Source: Clostridiaceae bacterium (lineage in GTDB: Bacteria > Bacillota > Clostridia > CAYPLH01 > DUMO01). Taken from it: a stretch of 61,873 nucleotides of DNA. This document shows, piece after piece, positions 18,782 through 26,884 of the stretch; position 1 is the stretch's first letter, and each line of letters begins with the position of its first letter. The stretch lies in assembly GCA_012839865.1 (NCBI GenBank), contig DUMO01000005.1, positions 1-61,873 of the forward strand. Reading direction: 5' to 3'. Below the pieces are notes generated by a model. The model saw nothing but the letters and a program-made list of their open reading frames with translations. It had not been told where the DNA came from and made no database searches. Position numbers and translations under genes: made by a program.

Positions 18782-19801
18782 CTAGTTGGCAATTTCAGTT
18801 TCATCGAGATAGTCATTTATAATGCTTTGTATGTTGGAGTCCTTGATAACAACCGATATTTCTATTCTCCTGTTTTGCTGCCGCCCTGATTCGGTATCGT
18901 TGGATGCAATGGGGCGAAACTCTGAGTAACCGCTTGCAGCAAAATACTCACCATATTTATTTTCCAAACTCGGATTGAATTCCATAAGCTTGTTTACCAC
19001 ATTATAAGCTCTTTCCGCTGAAAGCTTGCGGTTGCTTTCCGGATCGCCAATTGAGTCTGTATGGCCTTCTATTACTATTGCATCAATATAATTTTTTACC
19101 TCGTTATCATCCAGCAGCTCTTCAAAGGCAAGGGATAACTGAAGAAGCAGCGGGAAGCCCACAGGTTTTATTTCAGCCTTTGCAAAGTCGAAAAACAGGC
19201 TTTCATTTATAATTATGTTTGCATTATCACCTATTGAAACAAGGGGTTCACCTTTATCATTCGAGTTGCCGATCTTTTCCTCTATGGATTTTTTGACTTT
19301 CTCAAGAACACTAATCCTGAGCAGCGCAATATCCTGAAGCTTCAAGCGAAGTTTTTCAAGTTCCGCATTACTGGCTGCAATTATCTTTTTCTGATTCTCC
19401 AATTGTTCAAGAGTAATGGCAATAAGAGTTTCCTTGTTTGCCAGTTCTGTTTCTTTAGTCAGAATTATCTGGTTCTGTTTTTCAATTTCATCACTGAGCA
19501 GTATCAGTTGAAGCTTGCTTTCTTCCAATTGAGCCTTGGTTTCCTCAATATCCACCTCAAGAAGGCGTAGTTGTTTTTCCGCTTCCTCAATTTCCAGGTT
19601 TTTTGCATCAAGTGTCAATTGTGCCTGTTCAAGGTTCAATTTTGCTGTTTCGAGGTTTTTCCCGGTTAACAGGTTTTGAATATATGTTAGCAGCATAATA
19701 AAAAACAAAATTAATACTATAGTAGATATTACGTCGGTAAAGGAAGGCCAGAAGTTTTCCGTACCGCTTAAGTTTCTGAATCTTCGCGTTCTCACCTTCA
19801 T
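18782..19801 (-). CDS. MotB/ZorB-like stator protein with long coiled coil and OmpA domain
   Basis: The 339-residue product is built like MotB/ZorB. It has a short cytoplasmic N-terminus, one membrane helix (about 18-42) carrying Asp23 in WPSFTDVIS at the position of the proton-binding Asp of MotB-type stators, and a C-terminal OmpA-like peptidoglycan-binding domain (about 195-320) with EGHTDS, NRKLSAERA and RQQNRRIEI. A coiled coil of about 125 residues (50-175) separates membrane and OmpA domains and is much longer than in flagellar MotB. It is the partner of the upstream channel-like gene. Flagellar MotB is less likely because no motility gene is nearby and the channel partner has a ZorA-like tail. 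Confidence 0.85.
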   Translation of the reverse strand: MKVRTRRFRNLSGTENFWPSFTDVISTIVLILFFIMLLTYIQNLLTGKNLETAKLNLEQAQLTLDAKNLEIEEAEKQLRLLEVDIEETKAQLEESKLQLILLSDEIEKQNQIILTKETELANKETLIAITLEQLENQKKIIAASNAELEKLRLKLQDIALLRISVLEKVKKSIEEKIGNSNDKGEPLVSIGDNANIIINESLFFDFAKAEIKPVGFPLLLQLSLAFEELLDDNEVKNYIDAIVIEGHTDSIGDPESNRKLSAERAYNVVNKLMEFNPSLENKYGEYFAASGYSEFRPIASNDTESGRQQNRRIEISVVIKDSNIQSIINDYLDETEIAN

Positions 19802-19875
19802 TTGACAAACACCCCGTTTCCGTCTGTATATTGAGGTTTAAATGATTACTTTCCTCACGCCGCTAATGTGAATCC

Positions 19876-19906
19876 AGGCTTGAAAAAAGCAGGCTTAATC
19901 AAGCCT
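19876..19906 (-). terminator. Intra-operon terminator with competing antiterminator pairing
   Basis: On the minus-strand transcript, 11 bases after the channel gene stop, AGGCUU pairs with AAGCCU (19906-19901 with 19896-19891) and is followed by GCUUUUUU: a standard terminator. The same 5' arm can instead pair over 8 bases (AGGCUUGA, 19906-19899) with UCAAGCCU beyond the U-tract (19883-19876). The two structures exclude each other, so expression of the stator and TPR genes may be attenuated relative to the channel gene. Confidence 0.7.
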
Positions 19907-19916
19907 TTCCCAGGGA

Positions 19917-21368
19917 TTACAGATCCTTTTGAATTAATTTGATTATTTCATTCATTTTATTGTCAACCCTGGCGGATGCAGTCTCACTGTATGTCAGAAA
20001 CTGATCCGGGAGTGATGATATAGTCCGTGACATTATTTTTTCATTTTCTCCGAAGGACTCCAATATGTCATATATTTCTTTAAGTATTGCATTAATCTCC
20101 CTTGACAACTCCTGAGAAACGGTTTTAACCGTATCTGACAGGCTCCGGTCGAAAGATTTGGAAACTTGTTCGCCAAGCAGGCTGATTTCCTTGCTTATTC
20201 CGGCCATGAGACTTGTGAAGTTTTCCCGGTATTTTTGCATGTCCCCTTCACGCTGGGACATTTCGTCCTTCAACATCTGTCCAAATTCCTTTATGCTCAC
20301 TGTTGCTTCCCTGACCTTGCCAACAAGGGTCTCCATGTCCTCCACAACTTTTTTATTTTGGGCATTTAATTCGTTTACTGCAATCTGGACATCTTTTGAG
20401 AAGGCTTCCATTGAGTTGAAATTGTCAAGCAGTATTTTGGATGAATTCTTAAGGGCTTCGGTTACCTTTATAAAGCTTACATCCATTATTTCAATATTGT
20501 TTCGCAAATTTACATTAAATTCGGTGAAATCTCTTATGTTTTCGGCAAAATTCTTCAGCGAACGGTCGAATTTCTCAACGGTATTATCCAGAGCTTTTGA
20601 AGACAGGGTTACTTCCATGACTACATTCTTAAGTTTTTCGCCTAAGGAATCAGTCATTGCCACCAGGGAATTTTCGATTTTCTTGCCAAACTCTGTGAAA
20701 GTGTCCCTTAAAATTCTGTTCCTAACTTCGTATTCCGATTCCTTATCCCTGGAGATAATCAAAGAAACCGTATTATCCAGGTATTCTTCAATATGTACCA
20801 TTAAATTTTCCCGGCATTCTTCTACATTAAAAATTACGTTCAGCACTGTTAATATTATGGAGAAGGCAATTCCAAAAAGGCTGGTTGTAAATGCCGTAGA
20901 CATTCCTCTTAAGGATGTCAGAAGACTTACCCCCAGGGTTCTGAACATTTCTATTATTTGGTCACTGTCAATTCCCATCATCATTGAAATTAACTCGCCA
21001 ACTGCCAGGGTCAGACCGACAAATGTACCAAGAAGTCCAAGGGCTATAAGGGTTGATATGGAATTTCTCAAGAATCTTTCCGCAACCTGCATTGGACCAA
21101 GGGATGTCTCAAAATGCTTTTCAATTATTGCCTGCGTATTTACTTCCCTGCTGCCGAGAGCAGTGCTCTCATAATCACTGACTATATCATTTAAAAAATC
21201 TGATCTGAACTTTCCGCCCCGCGGCCTTTCCAAATCTGCCAGTATTTTTTTGTATTGGCTTCTGAGTATGAAAATGGCTGTTACGGCAATTATAAATACG
21301 GCAGTCGTAATAAACAGGATAATATAAGCTATTGGATGAAGATTGCTGAAAGCGTATTGAAAAGTCAT
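19917..21368 (-). CDS. MotA/TolQ/ExbB-type proton channel protein, ZorA-like with long helical tail
   Basis: The 483-residue product has membrane helices at about 12-35, 104-131 and 157-181. The MotA/TolQ/ExbB signature is around ISTLIALGLLGTFVGLTLAV and GMSTAFTTSLFGIAFSI. About 300 residues of helical, coiled-coil-prone sequence follow (KIENSLVAMTDSLGEKLK and onward), projecting into the cytoplasm. A long cytoplasmic tail is the hallmark of ZorA rather than MotA or ExbB. The start is ATG 21368, preceded by AAGGAG; an upstream ATG at 21386 overlaps that site. Together with the downstream Asp-containing stator it should form an ion-driven membrane motor. No ZorC, ZorD or ZorE is adjacent. Confidence 0.83.
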   Translation of the reverse strand: MTFQYAFSNLHPIAYIILFITTAVFIIAVTAIFILRSQYKKILADLERPRGGKFRSDFLNDIVSDYESTALGSREVNTQAIIEKHFETSLGPMQVAERFLRNSISTLIALGLLGTFVGLTLAVGELISMMMGIDSDQIIEMFRTLGVSLLTSLRGMSTAFTTSLFGIAFSIILTVLNVIFNVEECRENLMVHIEEYLDNTVSLIISRDKESEYEVRNRILRDTFTEFGKKIENSLVAMTDSLGEKLKNVVMEVTLSSKALDNTVEKFDRSLKNFAENIRDFTEFNVNLRNNIEIMDVSFIKVTEALKNSSKILLDNFNSMEAFSKDVQIAVNELNAQNKKVVEDMETLVGKVREATVSIKEFGQMLKDEMSQREGDMQKYRENFTSLMAGISKEISLLGEQVSKSFDRSLSDTVKTVSQELSREINAILKEIYDILESFGENEKIMSRTISSLPDQFLTYSETASARVDNKMNEIIKLIQKDL

Positions 21369-21470
21369 TTGATCCACTCCTTGCATAGAGAAGCATACAG
21401 CCTCTTAATTTTATCTTTCATATTTTACTTAGATTCATTAAAACTGTTTTTTGTTCCTAAGATTTTCCTG

Positions 21471-21485
21471 GTTCCGTTTCGGAAC
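21471..21485. other. Short perfect inverted repeat, operator candidate
   Basis: GTTCCG and CGGAAC flank a TTT spacer, about 100 bases upstream of the ZorA-like start and 305 upstream of dinB. Symmetry is perfect but only 6 bp per arm. Confidence 0.35.
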
Positions 21486-21665
21486 AATCAATAGTTTCAA
21501 GCCGGCATTATATTAATGCGAAAGGCAATACTAAAAATGTAAATTGCCGGATAATTATAGGTAGTACTGAGGAAATTTGAGCATATTTGTTATTTAAATA
21601 ATAACACAAAGAAAGTTGAAGGCGCAATACAAATTATTTCTACTTAATATATACACAGGGGACGT

Positions 21666-21790
21666 TTGATTGATATAATTGATGTGGGCTTAAGTGCCCA
21701 TGGGGTGCGCATAAGAAATATAAAATATTGAAGCTGTTGATTGATGCAATTTATGTGAGTCTTAACCCACACGGAAGGTAAAGACGTGCC
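21666..21790 (+). repeat. Two imperfect ~71-bp direct repeat units upstream of dinB
   Basis: TTGATTGATATAATTGATGTG at 21666 recurs as TTGATTGATGCAATTTATGTG at 21737. Each is followed by a small hairpin (TGGGC/GCCCA in unit 1, TGTG-GT/AC-CACA in unit 2). The second hairpin lies next to the dinB ribosome site. Confidence 0.6.
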
Positions 21791-22981
21791 ATGAAAAGAA
21801 TCATATTTCTTGTTGATATGAATGCTTTTTTTATAAGCTGTGAAATGTCCAGGAATAAAAGCCTTAAGGGCAAGCCTGCAGCTGTAGCGGGGGACCCCAA
21901 ATACAGATCAGGTATTATTCTGGCTCCAAATTATGAAGCCAGAAAATACAACATTAAAACAACCATGCTGGTCCATGAAGCAAAAAAGCTTTGCCCCGAC
22001 TTGATTTTAGTACCGCCGGATCATAAATTTTACAGCCAAAAGTCAAGGGAAGTCATGGGCATTTTGTCCCGTTATACACCTGTCATCCAGCAAAACAGCA
22101 TAGACGAAGCCTGGCTTGACCTTACGGGGTGTACACTTCTTTTTGGTTCTCCCCGGGAAATTGCTGAAAATATTATGAAAACTTTAATGGTTGAACTGGA
22201 TTTGTGGTGCTCCATTGGCATATCTGAAAATAAATTTCTGGCAAAGATGGCCTCTGAAAGGAAAAAGCCCCTTGGAATCACTGAAATATGGGTTTCAGAT
22301 ATCAAGGAGAAAATCTGGCCTCTTCCAGTAAGGGAAATGTACGGGATAGGAAAGCAGACGGAGAAAAAGCTGGTTGAGATGGGTTTGTTCACAATCGGAG
22401 ACATCGCTGCCTGCGATCAGAATATTCTGTATGAAGCCCTTGGCAAGTACGGTATTGAACTTAAGAGGCTTGCCAACGGAATAGATACTTCCCCCGTGGA
22501 GGCTAGTCCGGTCCAGGACAGCAAATCAATAAGCAGAAGTGAAACTTTGGCCAGGGATATAACCGATCTGGAGGAGGCAAAAGTTGTTTTGATGGAACTT
22601 GCCGAGGAGGTTGGTATTCAGGCAAGGGAACAGAATTTCAAAGGAAAAACCGTATCGATTACAATAAGGTACAGCGACTTCAAAACCGTCACCCGGCAAA
22701 AGACAGTAAAGCCTACATTTCTTACAAAGGAAATATACAAGGCAGGAGAAAAGCTCCTTGAAGAAAACTGGAATGACAAAAAACCTGTCAGACTGCTGGG
22801 AATTGGACTTAGCAGCAACATTACCGACAAGTTTACGCAGTTGAATTTGTTTGATATAATTGAATCTGCACCTGAAGGGAAAAAGCAGGAAAAACTTGAA
22901 CTTGCCATGGATTCCATAAGAAAAAGATTTGGAATGGATGTAATCAAAAGGGCAAAAATACTTAAGGATAACGATGACTGA
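21791..22981 (+). CDS. dinB: DNA polymerase IV (Y-family translesion polymerase)
   Basis: The 396-residue product has the Y-family catalytic motifs: DMNAFF near residue 9 and SIDEAWLDLTG near residue 105, giving the metal-binding acidic residues. A helix-hairpin-helix thumb region (REMYGIGKQTEKKLVEMGLFTIGD) and a C-terminal little-finger domain follow. It copies damaged DNA in an error-prone manner. A steric-gate-like position follows DMNAFF. Bases GGAAGG precede the ATG by about 12. No SOS box is evident, so DNA-damage control here is not shown by sequence. Confidence 0.95.
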   Translation: MKRIIFLVDMNAFFISCEMSRNKSLKGKPAAVAGDPKYRSGIILAPNYEARKYNIKTTMLVHEAKKLCPDLILVPPDHKFYSQKSREVMGILSRYTPVIQQNSIDEAWLDLTGCTLLFGSPREIAENIMKTLMVELDLWCSIGISENKFLAKMASERKKPLGITEIWVSDIKEKIWPLPVREMYGIGKQTEKKLVEMGLFTIGDIAACDQNILYEALGKYGIELKRLANGIDTSPVEASPVQDSKSISRSETLARDITDLEEAKVVLMELAEEVGIQAREQNFKGKTVSITIRYSDFKTVTRQKTVKPTFLTKEIYKAGEKLLEENWNDKKPVRLLGIGLSSNITDKFTQLNLFDIIESAPEGKKQEKLELAMDSIRKRFGMDVIKRAKILKDNDD

Positions 22982-23054
22982 AGGAGAAAATCTTACGTAA
23001 AAGTTGCCTGTAAGCCCGACTTATACGGGATAACCATAATAAAAGGAGAAAAAA

Positions 23055-23663
23055 ATGCCGGACATAGAAATAATCAAGTCATACTATATACCGAAGATTG
23101 AGAAGTATAATGAGGATTATAAGATTTTGGGATGGGAAAGCAGGGAAGCACAACTCAAAAGATTTGAAATACTGACAAGTCATGTTGACCTTAACGGAAA
23201 AAAATTGCTGGATGTTGGCTGCGGTCTTGGTAATCTTCTGGAATTCCTTGAGAGCAATAATATCAATGTTGACTACACCGGTGTCGATATTCTGGAGGAA
23301 ATGATCACCCTGGCAAAACAGAAAAACCCTGGAGGAAAATTTTACTTTATGGATATATTCAGCGAAAGCTTCTTTAATGAAGGTTCCTTTGATATTGTCT
23401 ATTCTTCAGGTATATTCAATCTCAAAATAAGTGACAACATGGGTTTTCTCAAAAAGGCCCTGAAAACATTTTTTACCCTTTCCAAAGATATGGTCGTTTT
23501 CAACCTTCTTTACTATAAGTCCCGGGACAAGGAGGACATGTATTATTACTACAGCGAAGGAGACATTGACAAGGGGTTGGCCGAGATCTCCATCTGCCCT
23601 CAGGAGATCAAATATGTCAGAAACTATCTGTCCAATGATTTAACGGTGATATGCAAAGCCTGA
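23055..23663 (+). CDS. Class I SAM-dependent methyltransferase
   Basis: The 202-residue product shows the Rossmann methyltransferase motif I KLLDVGCGLGNLLEFL, the acidic residue after strand 2 (YTGVDILEEM) and motif post-II FYFMDIFSE / FDIVYSSGIFN. The substrate is unknown; small-molecule or protein targets are both possible. It starts 74 bases after dinB with AAAAGGAGA before the ATG and may share its transcript. A stem of CCCG-GACTTATA-CGGG type in the gap is too small to call. Confidence 0.85.
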   Translation: MPDIEIIKSYYIPKIEKYNEDYKILGWESREAQLKRFEILTSHVDLNGKKLLDVGCGLGNLLEFLESNNINVDYTGVDILEEMITLAKQKNPGGKFYFMDIFSESFFNEGSFDIVYSSGIFNLKISDNMGFLKKALKTFFTLSKDMVVFNLLYYKSRDKEDMYYYYSEGDIDKGLAEISICPQEIKYVRNYLSNDLTVICKA

Positions 23664-23986
23664 TGTATGATGATCCTTTACGATTCAATTTGTTTGCCGG
23701 AGTATAAGAAAGGTTGAATTTTTCTGATGTGAAAATGAACCTTGGAATCAACCTGTTATGGTAAAGAAGCAGGTTAAATCTGTCTGGCTCAACACCTCGA
23801 CCAGGATGTTTCGAGGAATGTGCCACTAGTTGCCGTTCTGTTTTTCTTTTGGAATAATCATTTTATCAGGAGTATTTTTGCATTTGCAGTCATATGTATA
23901 TTTATATGACCGGAAGATTCCCGGAAGCAGATTAACCGGGTTGATTTTTCGGGCATGATAAAATAAAACCGGTGAAAGGTGCAAAA
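23664..23986. other. Intergenic region, 323 bases
   Basis: I see no gene, repeat family member or clear promoter. Several CCGG-containing short inverted segments lie near 23910-23975 (CCGGAAG, CCCGGAAG, AACCGGGTT), but without a consistent structure. The site GAAAGGTG at 23975-23982 is the ribosome site of the next gene. Confidence 0.5.
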
Positions 23987-25129
23987 ATGGCTGCAAATAC
24001 AATTTCTCCGAAAAAAATTGCCGGAGTCTACATAGGTACCGTAGTAGGTGCCGGGTTTGCGTCAGGCCAGGAAATTCTCCAGTTTTTCTGTGTGTTTGGG
24101 AAAAATGGCTTCTTCGGTCTTATTCTTGTGACGGTACTTTTTGTTTTTTTCGGTTATCTGATAATGGATATGGGTTATAGCTTAAAATCAAAATCCCATA
24201 TTGAAATCATTCAGATGGTAGGCGGAAAACATATTGGAAGGCTTGCGGACATTATTATAACCTTTTTTTTGTTTGGCAGTTTGACTGCCATGATTGCCGG
24301 AGGCGGCGCCATGTTTAAAGAAAACTTCGGCATATCACCCGTCCTGGGCAGCCTTATTATGGCTGTTGCTGCATCTGTCACATGTTTGTTCGGAATCAGG
24401 GGGGTCATGAATTCCATCAGCTTTATTGTACCCTTCCTGCTTGCCGCTGTCTTATGCATAGGGCTTTTCTCCATGTTTTCAGGTAAAGCAGGTTTTCCCG
24501 ATTCCGAAGCTCTGATTGCATCCAGCAGGCTTTTGGCAAATTGGCAGTGGGCTGCCTTGTTGTATGTATCATACAACATTCTTCTTTCAATTTCTGTTTT
24601 AGGCCCCCTTGGAGCAAATTCCTTCAGCCGCAAGTCTGTAAAAGCGGGAGCCTTTCTGGGGGGAATGGGTTTGGGTATTGGCTCTGCAGTAATATATATG
24701 GCGCTTCTTAAAAACATGCCGGGTGTTCTTGAGTTTGAAATACCCATGATATATATTGCCGGAAAGATGGGGTTTATCCTTCAGTTGGCATATGCCGCAG
24801 TACTATTGATGGAAGTTTATACAACAGCTGTGAGCAGTCTCTTCGGGTTTGTTTCAAGATTAACGGACATTGAATCGGGAAAAGGCAAATGTGCGATCGT
24901 TCTTACTGCTGTCATGTCATTTTTAGCAAGCCGGGTAGGCTTTACCAACCTGGTGAAGTACCTTTATCCGGTGGTTGGTTATTGCGGTATTGTTCTTTTA
25001 ATTTTGCTTGTTTATCATAAAATCAAGTCTTTTATTTGTGCCCATTTTGTTATCTGGTTTCGGAAAAGAGAACTCCATTGCCGTCAGGCCAAATACCATG
25101 GTTTACATAAGCCGCCGACACATATTTAA
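23987..25129 (+). CDS. YkvI-family membrane protein, LeuT-fold transporter-like
   Basis: The 380-residue product is almost entirely hydrophobic with about ten membrane helices. The N-terminal helix GVYIGTVVGAGFASGQEI has the glycine-rich break seen in APC/LeuT-fold amino-acid transporters and in the YkvI group of Firmicutes. ATG 23987 is preferred over GTG 23972 because GAAAGGTG lies between them. The last ~25 residues (FRKRELHCRQAKYHGLHK) are basic and cytoplasmic. The substrate is unknown. It is upstream of an ABC importer but 113 bases and a stem-loop separate them. Confidence 0.8.
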   Translation: MAANTISPKKIAGVYIGTVVGAGFASGQEILQFFCVFGKNGFFGLILVTVLFVFFGYLIMDMGYSLKSKSHIEIIQMVGGKHIGRLADIIITFFLFGSLTAMIAGGGAMFKENFGISPVLGSLIMAVAASVTCLFGIRGVMNSISFIVPFLLAAVLCIGLFSMFSGKAGFPDSEALIASSRLLANWQWAALLYVSYNILLSISVLGPLGANSFSRKSVKAGAFLGGMGLGIGSAVIYMALLKNMPGVLEFEIPMIYIAGKMGFILQLAYAAVLLMEVYTTAVSSLFGFVSRLTDIESGKGKCAIVLTAVMSFLASRVGFTNLVKYLYPVVGYCGIVLLILLVYHKIKSFICAHFVIWFRKRELHCRQAKYHGLHKPPTHI

Positions 25130-25183
25130 TTTACTACTACAGGGCGGGAAAGGATATAATGCCTGTGATTACATAAAGCAAGA

Positions 25184-25235
25184 ACCCTTTTCAAGGTGAA
25201 AGAATATACTATTGGTATAGAGCTTAGAAAAGGGT
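25184..25235 (+). promoter_or_regulatory. Long inverted repeat that would sequester the ribosome site of the ABC ATPase gene
   Basis: ACCCTTTTC at 25184-25192 is perfectly complementary to GAAAAGGGT at 25227-25235, which contains the purine-rich ribosome site seven bases before the ATG at 25242. Within the loop, TATAC and GTATA form a second small hairpin. This could be a translational switch. I do not recognise a known riboswitch consensus. Confidence 0.55.
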
Positions 25236-25241
25236 GCAAAG

Positions 25242-26009
25242 ATGAGCGATATAGTTGCAGTACATAATCTTGGAATGAAGTATCATTCACTGAACGGAGA
25301 AATTGATGCTTTAAAAAATGTAAATTTCACAGTAAAAAAAGGTGAATTTATCTGTATAGTAGGACCAAGCGGCTGTGGAAAATCCACATTGCTTTCGCTT
25401 TTAGCCGGCCTTTTGAAACCTACCGAGGGGGAAGTGTATATAAAAGGCAAAAAAGTATCGGGAGCTTCCCTTGATGTCGGTTATATGTTTCAAAAAGATC
25501 ATCTTTTTGAGTGGAGGACAATACATAGAAACGTATTAATCGGTCCGGAAATACGAAGGACACTCACCGACGAAACAAAGGAGTATGTCCTGAATCTTCT
25601 CAAAACCTATGGCTTATACGAATTCAAAGACAAATATCCAAGTCAGCTTTCAGGCGGTATGAGGCAAAGAGCAGCCCTTATCAGGACTATTGCTACAAAG
25701 CCTGATATTTTGCTTCTTGATGAAGCTTTTTCCGCCCTTGATTACCAGACAAGACTAGCCGTTAACGATGACATTTATTCCATAATAAAAAAAGAGAATA
25801 AGACAGCCATACTGGTAACTCATGATATAGCTGAAAGCATCAGCATGGCAGACAGGGTGTTTGTTTTTTCAAAAAGGCCGGGTACCATCAAAAACATTTA
25901 TGAGATCAAGCTAAGCTGTCCTCAGAGGACTCCGCTGTGTTCCAGAGATGCACCTGAATTTCGCTATTATTTCAACAAGATATGGAAGGAGCTTGATGTA
26001 CATGTCTGA
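25242..26009 (+). CDS. NitT/TauT-type ABC transporter ATP-binding protein
   Basis: The 255-residue ATPase has Walker A GPSGCGKST, a Q-loop at FQKDHLFEW, the ABC signature LSGGMRQR, Walker B ILLLDEAF and the H-loop VTHD. The short Q-loop wording and the permease type place it with nitrate/taurine/aliphatic sulfonate/thiamine-precursor importers. Its stop overlaps the permease start by 8 bases, showing translational coupling. Translation may be controlled by the inverted repeat just upstream. Confidence 0.92.
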   Translation: MSDIVAVHNLGMKYHSLNGEIDALKNVNFTVKKGEFICIVGPSGCGKSTLLSLLAGLLKPTEGEVYIKGKKVSGASLDVGYMFQKDHLFEWRTIHRNVLIGPEIRRTLTDETKEYVLNLLKTYGLYEFKDKYPSQLSGGMRQRAALIRTIATKPDILLLDEAFSALDYQTRLAVNDDIYSIIKKENKTAILVTHDIAESISMADRVFVFSKRPGTIKNIYEIKLSCPQRTPLCSRDAPEFRYYFNKIWKELDVHV

Positions 26010-26811
26010 CATGGATAAGAATATTTCCCCTGAACACAAGTTATTCCTCTTGAAGGTTAAAAGACAGAAAATAGCTGTAAATACTGCAAGAATAGCAATT
26101 CTGGTTGCTTTGATCATACTCTGGGAAGTCCTGGCCCAATTCAGGATGATTGATTCATTTATTACCAGCTCTCCTTCCAGGATAGTAAGGACCCTGGTCA
26201 ATTTATACAGGGAAGGCACGTTGTTTCGACATATCCTGGTAACTTGCTCTGAAACTGTAATAGGATTTTTGCTTGGCACGTTGTTAGGGACTCTGATTGC
26301 AGTGATTTTATGGTCTTCCAGTTTCCTGGCCAGAGTATTTGAGCCTTATCTGGTTGTGCTCAACAGCCTGCCTAAAGTTGCCCTTGGACCAATATTCATA
26401 GTCTGGGCGGGGGCAGGACCTGTGTCCATTATCATGATGGCCCTGGCAATATCTCTGATTGTAACAATCATGGAAGTATTAAACGGTTTTCTCGGTGTTG
26501 ACAGGGATAAGATCAAGCTCATGGAGGCCTTTGGAGCAAACAGGTTTCAAACATTTGCAAAAGTTGTACTACCATCAACAAGACCAGTTATTATGAATGC
26601 TCTCAAAATAAATGTTGGTTTATCCTGGGTTGGAGTAATAATGGGAGAATTTCTCGTGTCAAAAGCTGGAATAGGATATCTGATAGTTTATGGCGGGCAG
26701 GTATTCAAACTGGATCTTGTCATGGCAAGTGTTATTATTCTGGGGATTGCGGCAACCCTGATGTACCATGGTGTTTTATTCCTGGAAAGAATTTTGTTCA
26801 GGAATTCATAA
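26002..26811 (+). CDS. NitT/TauT-type ABC transporter permease
   Basis: The 269-residue product has about six membrane helices in the SsuC/TauC arrangement (ILVALIILWEVLAQF first, then ETVIGFLLGTLLGTLIAVIL). The coupling loop is seen as LMEAFGANRFQTFAKVVLPSTRP. I choose ATG 26002, 10 bases after AAGGAG (25986-25991); ATG 25996 is only 4 bases away. It overlaps the ATPase gene. The substrate cannot be read from the sequence. Confidence 0.9.
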   Translation: MSDMDKNISPEHKLFLLKVKRQKIAVNTARIAILVALIILWEVLAQFRMIDSFITSSPSRIVRTLVNLYREGTLFRHILVTCSETVIGFLLGTLLGTLIAVILWSSSFLARVFEPYLVVLNSLPKVALGPIFIVWAGAGPVSIIMMALAISLIVTIMEVLNGFLGVDRDKIKLMEAFGANRFQTFAKVVLPSTRPVIMNALKINVGLSWVGVIMGEFLVSKAGIGYLIVYGGQVFKLDLVMASVIILGIAATLMYHGVLFLERILFRNS

Positions 26812-26884
26812 CCTTAAGGTATTGCAGAGGGAGCTTTGCAAGGTTGGTTCAGTATAAAAATTATTATAAATTGGAGGTATTTAT

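Larger units (their letters stand above)
21369..21790. other. Divergent intergenic region between the motor module and dinB
   Basis: The region holds a GTTCCG-TTT-CGGAAC inverted repeat at 21471-21485 and an AT-rich imperfect palindrome near 21586-21610. It also carries two imperfect ~71-bp direct repeat units from 21666 to 21790. A TATAAT at 21674-21679 (with TATACA 18 bases upstream) is a possible dinB promoter. No LexA-type GAAC-N4-GTTC box is seen. Confidence 0.55.

Noticed and set aside
17757-21368. Complete Zorya defence system
   Set aside because: Neither helicase/nuclease ZorD/ZorE nor ZorC is present on either side; only the motor pair is Zorya-like.
21369-21790. LexA/SOS box for dinB
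   Set aside because: The palindrome GTTCCG-TTT-CGGAAC has inverted polarity compared with GAAC-N4-GTTC, and no other match is seen.
25130-25241. TPP or FMN riboswitch upstream of the NitT/TauT importer
   Set aside because: The conserved cores of these riboswitches (for example CTGAGA) are absent; only a simple inverted repeat is present.
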